The position numbers and the translations under genes are program-made. A stretch of 64,000 bases of DNA from Myxococcota bacterium (GTDB lineage: Bacteria > Myxococcota_A > Bradymonadia > UBA7976 > UBA1532), in contig CAUJDF010000058.1 of the NCBI GenBank assembly GCA_963169045.1, forward strand, positions 310,001 through 374,000, given 5' to 3'. The notes below the pieces were generated by a model. That model had not been told where the DNA came from and ran no database searches. It saw only the letters and a list, made by a program, of their open reading frames with translations. The number at the start of each line of letters is the position of its first letter. Within the stretch, counting starts at the first letter, position 1. Shown one piece after another: positions 33,201-40,962 of the stretch.

Positions 33201-36200
33201 CCTCACCGCGCGCGTGACCGACGCCGCCGGCCAGGAGGGCGCCGACGCCCTCGCCGTGCGCATCGACCGGGTCGCGCCGCAGATTCGCGTGCTGACGCCC
33301 GCCCACGGGACCCAGATCACGGCCGCCGACGACGAGGTCCCCGGCGACGAGATCGAGAGCGAGGGCCTGCAGCTCACCCCGCAGATCGAGGTCTGCGGCG
33401 CCGCAGGTCAGATCCTCACCGTCGAGACCGCGCCGGCGCTGAGCGACGACGGCCAGCCCTTCGCGCTCGACATCGGCGAGGGCGACTGCGCCATCGCCAG
33501 CCTCGGCCAGCGGACGCTGCCCGCGGGCGACCTCGAGATCCGCGCCCGCGCCACCGACGCCTGCGGGAACGAGGCGGTGGCCGTGAGCGCCAGCGTCGTG
33601 GATCCCGACTCGTCGATCTCCATCCGCGAGCCGGCGGAGGGCACGAACATCCTCGCCGGCGACGACGAGGACGAGAACACCGCCGGCTGCCAGGTGTACC
33701 TGCGTGCCGTGATCGAGCAGCTCGGCGCCGAGGCCGAGTACTTCGTCTGCACCAGCGCCAACCAGGGCGCCGGTCCCGAGGCGTGCGACGGCCGCTCGTC
33801 GGCGCTCGCCCCCGCCGGCTGCAGCGTCGAGCAGGGCGCCGGCGGCCCCGAGCTCAACTGCCTGCTCAGCCTGCAGGACGGCCGCCACACCCTGTCCGTG
33901 GTCGGCGTCTTCGGCGAGCCCGTCGAGTCCGGCCCCATCTCCGTCCTCGTCGACTGCACCGAACCGACGGTCGAGGCCTTCGTCGTCCCGCAGGACGCCG
34001 ACGCCAATGCCTGCGTCAACCGCGTCGAGCGCCGCCGGCCCGAACGCATCAACGACCGCGCCGAGTTCGACCTGCGCGCGACGATCACCGGCATCGAGGA
34101 CGGCCGGAGCGTGACGCTGCTGCGCGCGCCCAACCGCGATCGCGTCACCTCCGCGATCATCGCCAACGGCCAGGTCCAGTTCCCGCTGGACCTCGACCAG
34201 GGCACCCACAACCTGTACCTGTCTTCTTCCGACGCGGCCGGCAACCGCCTGCCGGACTTCAACGACCCCGACGCGTTCGTTTATCGCTTGCAGATCGATA
34301 CGTTGCGGCCGCAGACCCAGCTCGTCGGTCTCGCGGCGGACGCCTGCCTCAACGGCGGCGCGGACGCTGATCCCGGCGCCGACGGCCTGCAGTACGCCGT
34401 GCGCGCCTCCGCCCTCGGTCAGCCCGACGAGGCGCTCACCGGCCGGCTCGCGATCGACGGCCGCGAGCCGGTGGAGCAGGCCGCGCTCGGCGGCCAGGTG
34501 GCCTTCCCGGCGCAGGCGATCGGCGAGGGGGCCCACGAGATCCGCGTGACCGTGCTCGATGCGTGCGGCAACGCGGCGAGCGTCGCGGGCTTCGAGCGCG
34601 TCGACAACCTCGACGACTGGAGCCGCCCGTTGCCGGTGTCCTTCAAGGTGGACACGGTGGCGCCGGTGCCGGTGATCGCCGGCCTCGATGACGGCCAGGT
34701 GCTCACCGACGACGACGACGCCGACGGCGACCCGGCGAACGGCTTCCAGAGCGACCTCGAGATCGACTTCGATCCGCGCGCCGGCATCGAGGCCGGACGC
34801 ACGGTGGAGCTCCGGGCGAACGGCCGGCCGCTCGCCACGCAGCCGGCGGCGCTGCTCGTGCCGCCGCAGTTCCAGGCGCCGATCGACGCCCGCGTCACGC
34901 TCGGCCCCGGCGATCAGGTCCTGACCGCCGTCGCCGGCGACGCCTGCGGCAACGTGGGCACCTCGGCGCCGGTGGCGGTCAGCGCCCGCCTGAGCGGCTG
35001 CCTGAGCGCGCTCGTCTTCGCCGAGGAGCCGGTGGTCTTCGGCCCGACCGACGGCGCGGTCGGCAACGGCACGCTCACCGTCGCGGGCATCGACGGCACG
35101 GTGGCGGTCGACATCAACGCCGACTGCGTAGGCACTCAGGCGGAGCTCGTCACCGGCCCGGCCGGCGGCGAGCAGGTGCTCGGCGCCGTCGCCGTCCCGG
35201 CGAACGGCGCCGTCCGGTTCGCCAACGTCGCGCTGCCGCGCGGCATCGACGACCTGCGCATTCGCATCGTGCTCAACGGCCGGACGACGTTCTCGCCGAC
35301 GGAGCGCGTCATCGTCGACCTCGACGTGCCGGCGGTCGCGATCTCGACGCCCGCCGCGCCCGAGCCGGCGCCGGTCCAGGCCGACACCGACGGCAACCCC
35401 GCCAACGGCCTGCAGACGACGGTGACCGCGCGCGTGACCGAGGCGAACATCGCCACGAACAGCGCGCGCGCCGCCACGCTCGAGGTCGACGGACAGCAGG
35501 TGGCGAGCCGCGACGCGCTCGATCAGACGAGCCCGCTCGACGTGACGTTCACCGACGTCACGCTCGCCGAGGGCCCGGCCACGCTGCGCATCTGCATCAC
35601 CGACGCCGCCGGCAACCAGGGCTGCGCGACGCGCCAGGTGCTCGTCGATCCCGCCGCGCCCGGCGCGCCGGAGCTCGAGTTCGAGATCGTGCACCCGCGC
35701 AGCACCGAGGTGGAGCTGACGTTCGCCGCCCCCGGCGACAACGGTGCCGCCGGGGCGCCGGTCGCCGCCTTCGAGGTGCGCCGCTCGAACGGCCCCATCG
35801 CCGACGACAACGCCTGGAACCTGGCGACGCTGATCGGCAACTACCCGAACACCGCGCAGGCGCTCGGCGCCGGGGCGCCCTTCCAGCCCGGCGCCCAGGT
35901 GGCGCTGTCGCTCGTCGACGCGGCGGCGCTGCCGCTGCACCAGAACCACTTCGTCGCGGTGCGCGCCATCGATGACGCGGGCCGTCTCGGTGGGATCGCG
36001 GCGGTCAACGTCGACCTCCGCCTGCGCACGGCGCAGTTCGACATCGGACCGGCGAACTTCTGGCCGAGCGAGACCTTCCTGAACCAGCGCTCGCTCATCC
36101 AGGGTCTCGGCGATCTCAACGGCGACGGCCACGGCGACGCGATCGTCAGCGCGCTGGCGTTCCTGCCGGTCGCGCCGTTCACCGAGTTCCGCCAGGTCGC

Positions 36201-37341
36201 GCTGATCCTGAGCGCGGGCGACGGTGAGCCGGCGAACGCGCAGGTGGTGCCGCTCGTGGTCCCGACGGTGAACGGCACGGCGCTCAGCGCGTTCGGCGGC
36301 TTCGCCGGGAGCGTGGGCGACGTCGACGGCGACGGCACGCCGGACTTCGCGGTCGTCGGCGTGAGCGGCGGAAACGGCGCGGTGGCGCTGTACTTCGGCG
36401 GCGGCAACGCGGCCCAGATCGCGGCCGCCGACGTGGTGATCCTCACGCCCGGGCGCTTCGTCACCTACGCGACGGGCATCGGCAACTTCAACCAGCTGGC
36501 GGGCGATCCGGCGGGCGGCTACGGCGACCTGGCGATCGGCGGCGCCAACGGCAACGCCAACAACTTCGTCAACGTCGTCGCCGGCCGCTCGCGGGCGGCC
36601 TGGACGGCGGCGGCGACGATCGACGCCTCGCAGTACAACGCCGCGACCGGCATCACGCGTCTCGTCGCCGGGGCCGCCGGCGCGACGGTGGCTGCCGCCG
36701 GCAAGTCGATCGCCGCGGGCGACATCGACGGCGACGGCCGCACCGAGGTCATCTTCTCGGGCGGCGGCAGCTTCGGCCGCGTCTTCCTGTTCGAGGGCGG
36801 CGACGCGCTCGCCGCGACGCTCACCCACCCGGTGGCGAACAACGGCTCGCGCGAGATCGCCGACCTGTGCCCGCCCGCGCCCGGCGGCGCGACCTCGTTC
36901 TGGGGCTCGAACATGTTCGGCGGCGTCGATCTCGACGGCCAGCCCGGCGAGGACTTCGCGATCGGCAACTACAACATCAAGAAGATCGTGACGGTGAGCG
37001 GCGGTCTCCTGCGCCTCGACTGCTTCGGCCGCAACCCGGCCTCGTACGGCGCGTACATGAACGACGTCGGCGACGTGAACGACGACGGCGCCCGCGACAT
37101 CATCGCCAGCCACCTCGACGATGGTCACGTCGAGGCACACATCTTCTACAACGATGGCGCCGGCCGGTTCGGCGGCGACGAGGTCGGCGGGCAGCGCTCG
37201 GCCGACATCACGCTGAACAGCTTCCCGCGCCGCAAGCGCGGGGTGGACGGCCTCGGCGACATCGATGGAGATGGCTTCGACGATTTCGGGGTCGTATACA
37301 AAGAGCCCGGCGGCGCGCTGCGGGCCGTGCTGTACTACTGA
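30250..37341 (+). CDS. Giant lipoprotein with Ig-like repeats and FG-GAP C-terminus
   Basis: 2,363 residues. A signal peptide ends in the lipobox SAPFAGC (Cys near 23), followed by a Gly-rich spacer. The bulk (about 30-1900) is more than ten Ig-like beta-sandwich repeats of about 130-180 residues, each opening with a phrase like 'I-P-DG--L---DD-DGD-ANG-Q' containing an Asp-rich loop (ADDADGNLGNGLQ, DDADGDPANGFQ, DTDGNPANGLQ). The C-terminal about 450 residues carry at least five FG-GAP/VCBS-type calcium loops (GDLNGDGHGD, GDVDGDGTPDF, GDIDGDGRTEV, GDIDGDGFDDF). It looks like a long calcium-stiffened surface stalk with a propeller head. The small peptide gene follows 8 bp later. Confidence 0.88.
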   Translation: MSRLRWGAPFAAALLLSAPFAGCDDGGGGGSAPDLSINFVSPLEGATLDCGDDLDRDTDDALDFTVEALVALKGSDPEGLRARLTAEGHDGFVVTATVPASGRVLFGSAPLPLDDELVLKLALLDGDDEVATAQRTIHTGIDPASDECRTVPVPPTLSFERPTDGTVFGAADDADGNLGNGLQVEVVIGVAGEAPGRIALEIDGAATAEADIANGKATFAEVTLPVGAEPREVRLAATAPGTAARTEIGVRVEIDACTLTLSPQPGGDGCDVLAAADLDPNTPGVQAELTAETNCARVTFEVNGDRTEPVEVEGGIARAEVTLVEGENTVGATATGDGGLSAEVEPYMLVVDAAPPVLGLELSAIGANLIGHEGNERLPDGGFRATLRGTAEGLPAGATVRVAFDPPLPGAVDDEVTVGADGRFAIAAEITDFACGRTLTVSAVDDCGNEGRSPAYTVCFDPVEPRLTIVEPADGAAFQPLQDDLPEVDGKQITATVEIEDPRPADVDYDVFVECQLPGQQFLGRFTRPEHRVRRADADAEGRVAVTVTFAAADQGPIRCRGAAELSPNAAIPQENPPTWTVLSDTPVFDLAQPADGQCFGAGEVVVGGSGRRLTANGARLEAVVTPEGGAAGEPVALERQGDDAYAVTFGGAAGPEALADGRYHVAVSGRVQGDAPIAVSPAEGVDFVVDTTAPSIELIAPADGAELGPEQDADGDASNCVQTTLQLQLADLSATRLCYTINGSAEFCDAVDEDGVFAPVVDLLDGDNVIGVRAVDCGGRETTRTFHLGAVGCPPRLQVVAPVDGARLAAGADVDPDTAGLQLDVRVESALAEGTEIVVAVVSELQDATFGPVAVGADGSTTVRATVELPAEPAGPFDFRLQPRLADGAASGPAARITFLFTPPTIELGALGACLNATYVDAAVAPGFQLAVTATAQGVDPGAAARVTATCGDAEPFEAQGVVGDGGAIAFDLLTLPDEADCDLTARVTDAAGQEGADALAVRIDRVAPQIRVLTPAHGTQITAADDEVPGDEIESEGLQLTPQIEVCGAAGQILTVETAPALSDDGQPFALDIGEGDCAIASLGQRTLPAGDLEIRARATDACGNEAVAVSASVVDPDSSISIREPAEGTNILAGDDEDENTAGCQVYLRAVIEQLGAEAEYFVCTSANQGAGPEACDGRSSALAPAGCSVEQGAGGPELNCLLSLQDGRHTLSVVGVFGEPVESGPISVLVDCTEPTVEAFVVPQDADANACVNRVERRRPERINDRAEFDLRATITGIEDGRSVTLLRAPNRDRVTSAIIANGQVQFPLDLDQGTHNLYLSSSDAAGNRLPDFNDPDAFVYRLQIDTLRPQTQLVGLAADACLNGGADADPGADGLQYAVRASALGQPDEALTGRLAIDGREPVEQAALGGQVAFPAQAIGEGAHEIRVTVLDACGNAASVAGFERVDNLDDWSRPLPVSFKVDTVAPVPVIAGLDDGQVLTDDDDADGDPANGFQSDLEIDFDPRAGIEAGRTVELRANGRPLATQPAALLVPPQFQAPIDARVTLGPGDQVLTAVAGDACGNVGTSAPVAVSARLSGCLSALVFAEEPVVFGPTDGAVGNGTLTVAGIDGTVAVDINADCVGTQAELVTGPAGGEQVLGAVAVPANGAVRFANVALPRGIDDLRIRIVLNGRTTFSPTERVIVDLDVPAVAISTPAAPEPAPVQADTDGNPANGLQTTVTARVTEANIATNSARAATLEVDGQQVASRDALDQTSPLDVTFTDVTLAEGPATLRICITDAAGNQGCATRQVLVDPAAPGAPELEFEIVHPRSTEVELTFAAPGDNGAAGAPVAAFEVRRSNGPIADDNAWNLATLIGNYPNTAQALGAGAPFQPGAQVALSLVDAAALPLHQNHFVAVRAIDDAGRLGGIAAVNVDLRLRTAQFDIGPANFWPSETFLNQRSLIQGLGDLNGDGHGDAIVSALAFLPVAPFTEFRQVALILSAGDGEPANAQVVPLVVPTVNGTALSAFGGFAGSVGDVDGDGTPDFAVVGVSGGNGAVALYFGGGNAAQIAAADVVILTPGRFVTYATGIGNFNQLAGDPAGGYGDLAIGGANGNANNFVNVVAGRSRAAWTAAATIDASQYNAATGITRLVAGAAGATVAAAGKSIAAGDIDGDGRTEVIFSGGGSFGRVFLFEGGDALAATLTHPVANNGSREIADLCPPAPGGATSFWGSNMFGGVDLDGQPGEDFAIGNYNIKKIVTVSGGLLRLDCFGRNPASYGAYMNDVGDVNDDGARDIIASHLDDGHVEAHIFYNDGAGRFGGDEVGGQRSADITLNSFPRRKRGVDGLGDIDGDGFDDFGVVYKEPGGALRAVLYY

Positions 37342-37349
37342 GGTTGACG

Positions 37350-37529
37350 ATGAGCGAGCGACACCCGACGAACCGGAACGAGGAACGCCGGCCCCCGCGC
37401 GAGCGGCGACCCTACTCGAAGCCGGGTTTCCTCACCCAGCAGGTGTTCGAGCGCCAGGCGCTGTCGTGCTCGGGCTGCGCGCTCGAGAGCGCCGGTCCGC
37501 CGCCGTTCGGCTGCTGCCTGCGCTCCTGA
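37350..37529 (+). CDS. 59-residue Cys-rich peptide, candidate RiPP precursor
   Basis: A small ORF directly between the giant lipoprotein and an HPr-kinase-like gene. The N-terminal half is highly basic and polar; Tyr22 and Pro25 form a YxxP motif (PYSKPGF) like the leader motif bound by PqqD-type recognition domains in lasso-peptide systems. The C-terminal part begins near VFERQAL and has Cys40, Cys43, Cys55 and Cys56, a Pro-Pro-Pro-Phe-Gly stretch, and ends in Ser59. Neighbouring genes encode a radical SAM/SPASM enzyme, a kinase-like protein and a Sec11-like peptidase, so I infer a ribosomally made, modified peptide. No homologue was looked up; the boundary between leader and core is a guess. 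Confidence 0.68.
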   Translation: MSERHPTNRNEERRPPRERRPYSKPGFLTQQVFERQALSCSGCALESAGPPPFGCCLRS

Positions 37530-37546
37530 GCCCCTCCCGCCTGCCC

Positions 37547-38407
37547 ATGGCCGCCGTCCACATCGCCGGCGTCCGGCTCGTCTTCGACGGGCCGCTGCCC
37601 GTCGGCGAGCTCGGCCCGTTTCTCGATCCCGCGCCCGCCGAAGCCACCCTCACCCTGCGCGCCGCGAAGGCCCCGGCGGCGCCGCCCGGGACGACCTTCG
37701 TGTATGCCCGCCACAACCTGCGCTTCGCGCTCGCCGGCGACGTGGCCCATGTCTGGACGGACGGCACGACCGGCCCGCTCTGGGCGGCGATGGAGCTCGC
37801 GCTGCACGCGGCGCTCGACCGGCTCGACGGCTTCGTGGTCCACGCCTCGGCGGGCCTCGTCGACGACGGCGCCTGGCTGGTGCCGGGGCGCTCCGGCGCG
37901 GGCAAGAGCACGGTGGCACGCGAGGCGGGCTTCGAGCGGGTGCTCGCCGACGAGCTGGTCGTCCTGCGTCGGCACGCCGGCGGCTGGCGCGCCTACGGCA
38001 CGCCGTTCTGGAGCCAGGGCCGCACGCGCCCGCTCGACGCGGGCCACGCGCCGCTCGCGCTCGTCGCCGACCCGGTCAAGAGCGACGCGGTCGCCGCCGT
38101 CCCGTGGCCGAAGAGCGACGCCGCCGCCGGCCTGCTCGCTTGCGTCACCAGCTACGATGAAACGCCGGCGGCGCGCCGGCGCGCGTTCGATCTCGCTTGC
38201 GATCTGGTCGAGGCGGTCCCCTGTGTCCGACTCGCCTTCCCGAAGGAGGGACCATGGCTGTCTGCGGCCCGGAGGGCGGTGCGCGAAGCTTCTTCCAGCA
38301 CGCCATCGAGCGCGCCATCCCGCTCTGGGTCCACTGGGACCTCACCTGGCGGTGCGACCACAAGTGCGTCCACTGCTACCTCACGGATCGCCACCAGCCG
38401 GAGCTGA
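37547..38407 (+). CDS. HPr kinase/phosphorylase-like protein (HprK-like)
   Basis: About 286 residues as read. The C-terminal half is an HprK-like P-loop kinase fold: VVHASAGLVDDGAWLVPGRS, then P-loop GRSGAGKST (Gly114-Ser121), LADELVVLRR and YGTPFWSQG, ending near PCVRLAFPKEGPW. Stand-alone proteins of this type accompany PqqD-like proteins in RiPP clusters; in paeninodin-type lasso clusters they phosphorylate the C-terminal serine of the precursor, and the peptide here ends in serine. The last roughly 40 residues are Ser/Thr-rich and lie wholly inside the next gene in another frame (154-bp overlap from 38254), so the true stop or an undetected frameshift near 38290 is open to question. Confidence 0.75.
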   Translation: MAAVHIAGVRLVFDGPLPVGELGPFLDPAPAEATLTLRAAKAPAAPPGTTFVYARHNLRFALAGDVAHVWTDGTTGPLWAAMELALHAALDRLDGFVVHASAGLVDDGAWLVPGRSGAGKSTVAREAGFERVLADELVVLRRHAGGWRAYGTPFWSQGRTRPLDAGHAPLALVADPVKSDAVAAVPWPKSDAAAGLLACVTSYDETPAARRRAFDLACDLVEAVPCVRLAFPKEGPWLSAARRAVREASSSTPSSAPSRSGSTGTSPGGATTSASTATSRIATSRS

Positions 38408-39477
38408 CGTACGAGGAGAGCCTCGGCGTCCTCGACGCGCTCGTCGAGGTAGGCACGCTCTTCCTGCTCTTCAGCGGCGGCGACCTCTTCTTGCGGCCGG
38501 ACGCGCTCGACATCCTGCGGGCGGCGCGCGCGCGCAACTTCGACGTGAAGATCATCACCCACGGCAACCACGTCACCGACGAGGTCGCCGACGCGCTCTG
38601 CGAGATGGGCGTGACGCGGGTGAGCATGTCGCTGTACTCGGACGACCCCGCCGAGCACGAGGCGATCACGCTCATCCCCGGCAGCCACCAGAAGACGATC
38701 GACGCCGGGCGCCGCCTCGCGGCCCGCGGCATGAAGGTGCAGTACAAGACGCCGGTGATGGTGCACAACCGGCGCGGCTGGGCCGGCGTGAAGCGGCTCG
38801 CCGCCGAGATCGGGGCCGACTGGGAGTGCGACGCCCACATCCAGCCCGACGACCAGGCGGACTTCGGCCTGTGCAGCATCGGCGCGCACTCGACGGAGCG
38901 CATCGTCGCCGTGATGAACGGCCTCGAGCAGGTGCGCGACATGGTCGTGCCCATCCCCGAGATGCCCGACACGCCGAGCCACTACCACACCTGCGCGGCG
39001 GCGAAGGGCAGCGCCTACATCACGCCGGACGGACGCCTGTGGCCGTGCATCCTGTGGCGCGACAGCCTCGGCAGCCTGCGCGAGCACACGTTCCGCGAGC
39101 TGTGGTACGACAACCCGAAGATCGAAGAGATGCGCGTGGTCCGGCGCTCCTCGTACCTCGGCGACTGCGCCGGCTGCGGCTATCACGGCAAGTGCGGCTA
39201 CTGTCCGGGGCTCTCGCACGCGGAGACCGGCGACCCGGGGCGGCGGAGCGCCTATGTCTGCGAGCGCACGCACCTGACGATGGCCGCGCTCGAGTACCTG
39301 CACCGGCTCAACGAGCGCGGGGCGCCGCTGCCGCTGCCCGGCGAGGAGGCGGCGCTCTTCGAGGAGGCGCCGACGTTCGCCGAGCGGCAGTGGGCGGCGC
39401 GCAAGGCAGGCATGGCGCGCCCCGCGGACCGCATCCGCCTCGTCCAGATCGATGAGCCCGAACGCGCGCGCCGCTGA
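38254..39477 (+). CDS. Radical SAM/SPASM maturase
   Basis: 407 residues. The radical SAM 4Fe-4S motif is CDHKCVHC (Cys34, Cys38, Cys41) after LWVHWDLTWR, followed by SGGDLFLRPD. The C-terminal SPASM region has TCAAAKGSAYITPDGRLWPC then CAGCGYHGKCGYCPG and a final YVCE, providing ligands for auxiliary clusters. SPASM enzymes such as PqqE, AlbA and anSME make C-C or thioether links in peptides or proteins. Context (Cys-rich peptide, PqqD-like and HprK-like proteins) points to peptide modification. ATG at 38254 follows AAGGAGGG. The frame is open upstream to 38197. It overlaps the peptidase gene by 26 bp. Confidence 0.92.
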   Translation: MAVCGPEGGARSFFQHAIERAIPLWVHWDLTWRCDHKCVHCYLTDRHQPELTYEESLGVLDALVEVGTLFLLFSGGDLFLRPDALDILRAARARNFDVKIITHGNHVTDEVADALCEMGVTRVSMSLYSDDPAEHEAITLIPGSHQKTIDAGRRLAARGMKVQYKTPVMVHNRRGWAGVKRLAAEIGADWECDAHIQPDDQADFGLCSIGAHSTERIVAVMNGLEQVRDMVVPIPEMPDTPSHYHTCAAAKGSAYITPDGRLWPCILWRDSLGSLREHTFRELWYDNPKIEEMRVVRRSSYLGDCAGCGYHGKCGYCPGLSHAETGDPGRRSAYVCERTHLTMAALEYLHRLNERGAPLPLPGEEAALFEEAPTFAERQWAARKAGMARPADRIRLVQIDEPERARR

Positions 39478-39907
39478 CCCGTTCGCCGGCGCCGCCGACG
39501 CGATGGCGCTCGAGCTGCTCGCGCGCGGCGCGGAGATCACCTTCGTCGCGCGCGGCGCCTCGATGTGGCCGTTCCTGCGCGACGGCGACCGGGTGACCGT
39601 GGCGCCGCTGTCCCGGCGGCCGCGCCGCGGCGACGTCGTCCTGACGCGCGGCGCCGCGCTCGGCGTCGTGCACCGCGTGATCGCGCTGCGCGGCGACCGC
39701 GTGCTCACCAAGGGCGACGCGCTCCCACGGACGGACGGCTGGCGACCGCTCGCCGACGTGCTCGGGCGGGTCGCCCGCGTCGAGCGCCGCGGTCGCGCCG
39801 TGGCGATGCCGCGCTGGCTGCCGCTCGCGGCCTCGCTCCTGGCCGGCGTCGCGCCGCGCCGGCTCGTGCGCTTCGCGTGCGCCGGCGTCCGTCACTCCCA
39901 GGGGTAG
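39452..39907 (+). CDS. S24/S26-type signal peptidase with Ser-His catalytic pattern
   Basis: 151 residues. The serine motif GASMWPFL (Ser37) is followed by GDRV, GDVVLT, VVHRVIAL with His74 and TKGDALPRTD with Asp89 and Asp95. In bacterial signal peptidase I the second catalytic residue is lysine; here it is histidine, as in the ER/archaeal Sec11 type. One C-terminal membrane segment (about 125-142). Such short peptidases occur in PqqD-containing clusters and could remove a leader. It overlaps the radical SAM gene by 26 bp and the convergent methyltransferase-like gene by 16 bp. Confidence 0.82.
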   Translation: MSPNARAADPFAGAADAMALELLARGAEITFVARGASMWPFLRDGDRVTVAPLSRRPRRGDVVLTRGAALGVVHRVIALRGDRVLTKGDALPRTDGWRPLADVLGRVARVERRGRAVAMPRWLPLAASLLAGVAPRRLVRFACAGVRHSQG

Positions 39908-40962
39908 CGCGCGGCCGGCGCGGGACGCCCGGCATCGACGCGCGCGCGGATCTGCAGGATTCCACTGCGTTTTCCGTCGCCGACGCGCAGATCGCGGTAC
40001 GTGCGCACGCGCCACTGCCCGACGACGGGACGCCCGCGCAGCGGCCGGAAGTCGTTCTCGGGGTAGGCGAACCACTCGAGGCCGTCGGGCGTGGCGAAGA
40101 CACCGGCGTACCCGGGGCGCCGGCCGCAGAAGCCCTCGGCGTCGAACGCGTAGACCACCACGTCCGGCTCGATCTCGTCGACCACGTCGCGGAAGCCGTC
40201 GCCGGTCGGCGGCCACGACATCAGCAGCGCCCGCGGCGCGCCTTCGATCGTGGCGCGCACGTCCCGCACCTGGCGGCGGACGCCCGCCGGCGTCGGGTAC
40301 GCGTCGCAGACGTCGACCACCGTCACGTCGAGGCCCTCGTCGGCGGCGAGCAGTCCGGCGAGCAGGCCGTTGCCGCCGCCGAGGTCCCACAGGCGTCCGC
40401 CGGCGGCGCGCACGGCGGCGCCGATGGCGGCGATGTGCCGGCGCTCCGGCAGCCAGTACTGCAGCGGCCGATTGCCCGCGAAGTCGGCGCGCGCATAGGC
40501 GTGGACCGGTCGCGCGACGTCCTCGAGCGGCAGGCGGTCACTGCCGAGTCCGGACCACGGCGCGGGATCGGCCCCCAGCCCCTGGCAGGCCATGCCCTGG
40601 TAGAAGACGCAGCCGTGGCAGTCGTGCGGGGTCGCGAAGGCGCCCATGGCCGAGAACTGCGAGCTGCCCGGCAGGCAGAAGGGCAGATAGGTCGAGACCC
40701 TGGCCGCGTGCCGCCGCGCGAAGTCCGCGTGGACCGCGGCCGCCTGGGAGCGAAGCTGCTCGGGTCGGTACACGACCTGGACGAGCGCCCGGCGCAGCGT
40801 CGGCGCCGCGAGCCAGGGTTCGAGCCGCGCCAGCGCGGGCGCCAGGTCCTCGTCGAACGCGACGCGGGCCCAGAGCGCGCGCAGCACCGGGGGCGGCCCC
40901 GCCGCCTGGACGAGGCCCTTGCTCGGCGGGGGCAGGTGCGCCGTCAGCGGATGGGCCACCAC
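39892..40962 (-). CDS. Methyltransferase-like protein with four-Cys insert
   Basis: 356 residues. The C-terminal half has a class I SAM-methyltransferase-type fold: GGRLWDLGGGNGLLAGLLA (motif I), VTVVDV (motif II acidic residue) and LLMSWPPTG near motif IV. The N-terminal half carries a Cys cluster, PFCLPG and then HDCHGCVFYQGMACQG, which could bind zinc or an Fe-S cluster. It reads towards the peptide cluster and overlaps its last gene by 16 bp; it overlaps the dehydrogenase gene by 19 bp upstream. Whether it belongs to the peptide pathway is unclear. GTG starts at 40962 and 40959 are both possible. Confidence 0.68.
   Translation of the reverse strand: MVAHPLTAHLPPPSKGLVQAAGPPPVLRALWARVAFDEDLAPALARLEPWLAAPTLRRALVQVVYRPEQLRSQAAAVHADFARRHAARVSTYLPFCLPGSSQFSAMGAFATPHDCHGCVFYQGMACQGLGADPAPWSGLGSDRLPLEDVARPVHAYARADFAGNRPLQYWLPERRHIAAIGAAVRAAGGRLWDLGGGNGLLAGLLAADEGLDVTVVDVCDAYPTPAGVRRQVRDVRATIEGAPRALLMSWPPTGDGFRDVVDEIEPDVVVYAFDAEGFCGRRPGYAGVFATPDGLEWFAYPENDFRPLRGRPVVGQWRVRTYRDLRVGDGKRSGILQIRARVDAGRPAPAARYPWE

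Noticed and set aside
29809-37140. Minus-strand frame open for 2,443 codons opposite the giant lipoprotein
   Set aside because: Rich in Arg, Val, Asp and Ala with no domain or signal; it mirrors the third-position GC bias of the real plus-strand gene, whose lipobox, Ig and calcium motifs are convincing.
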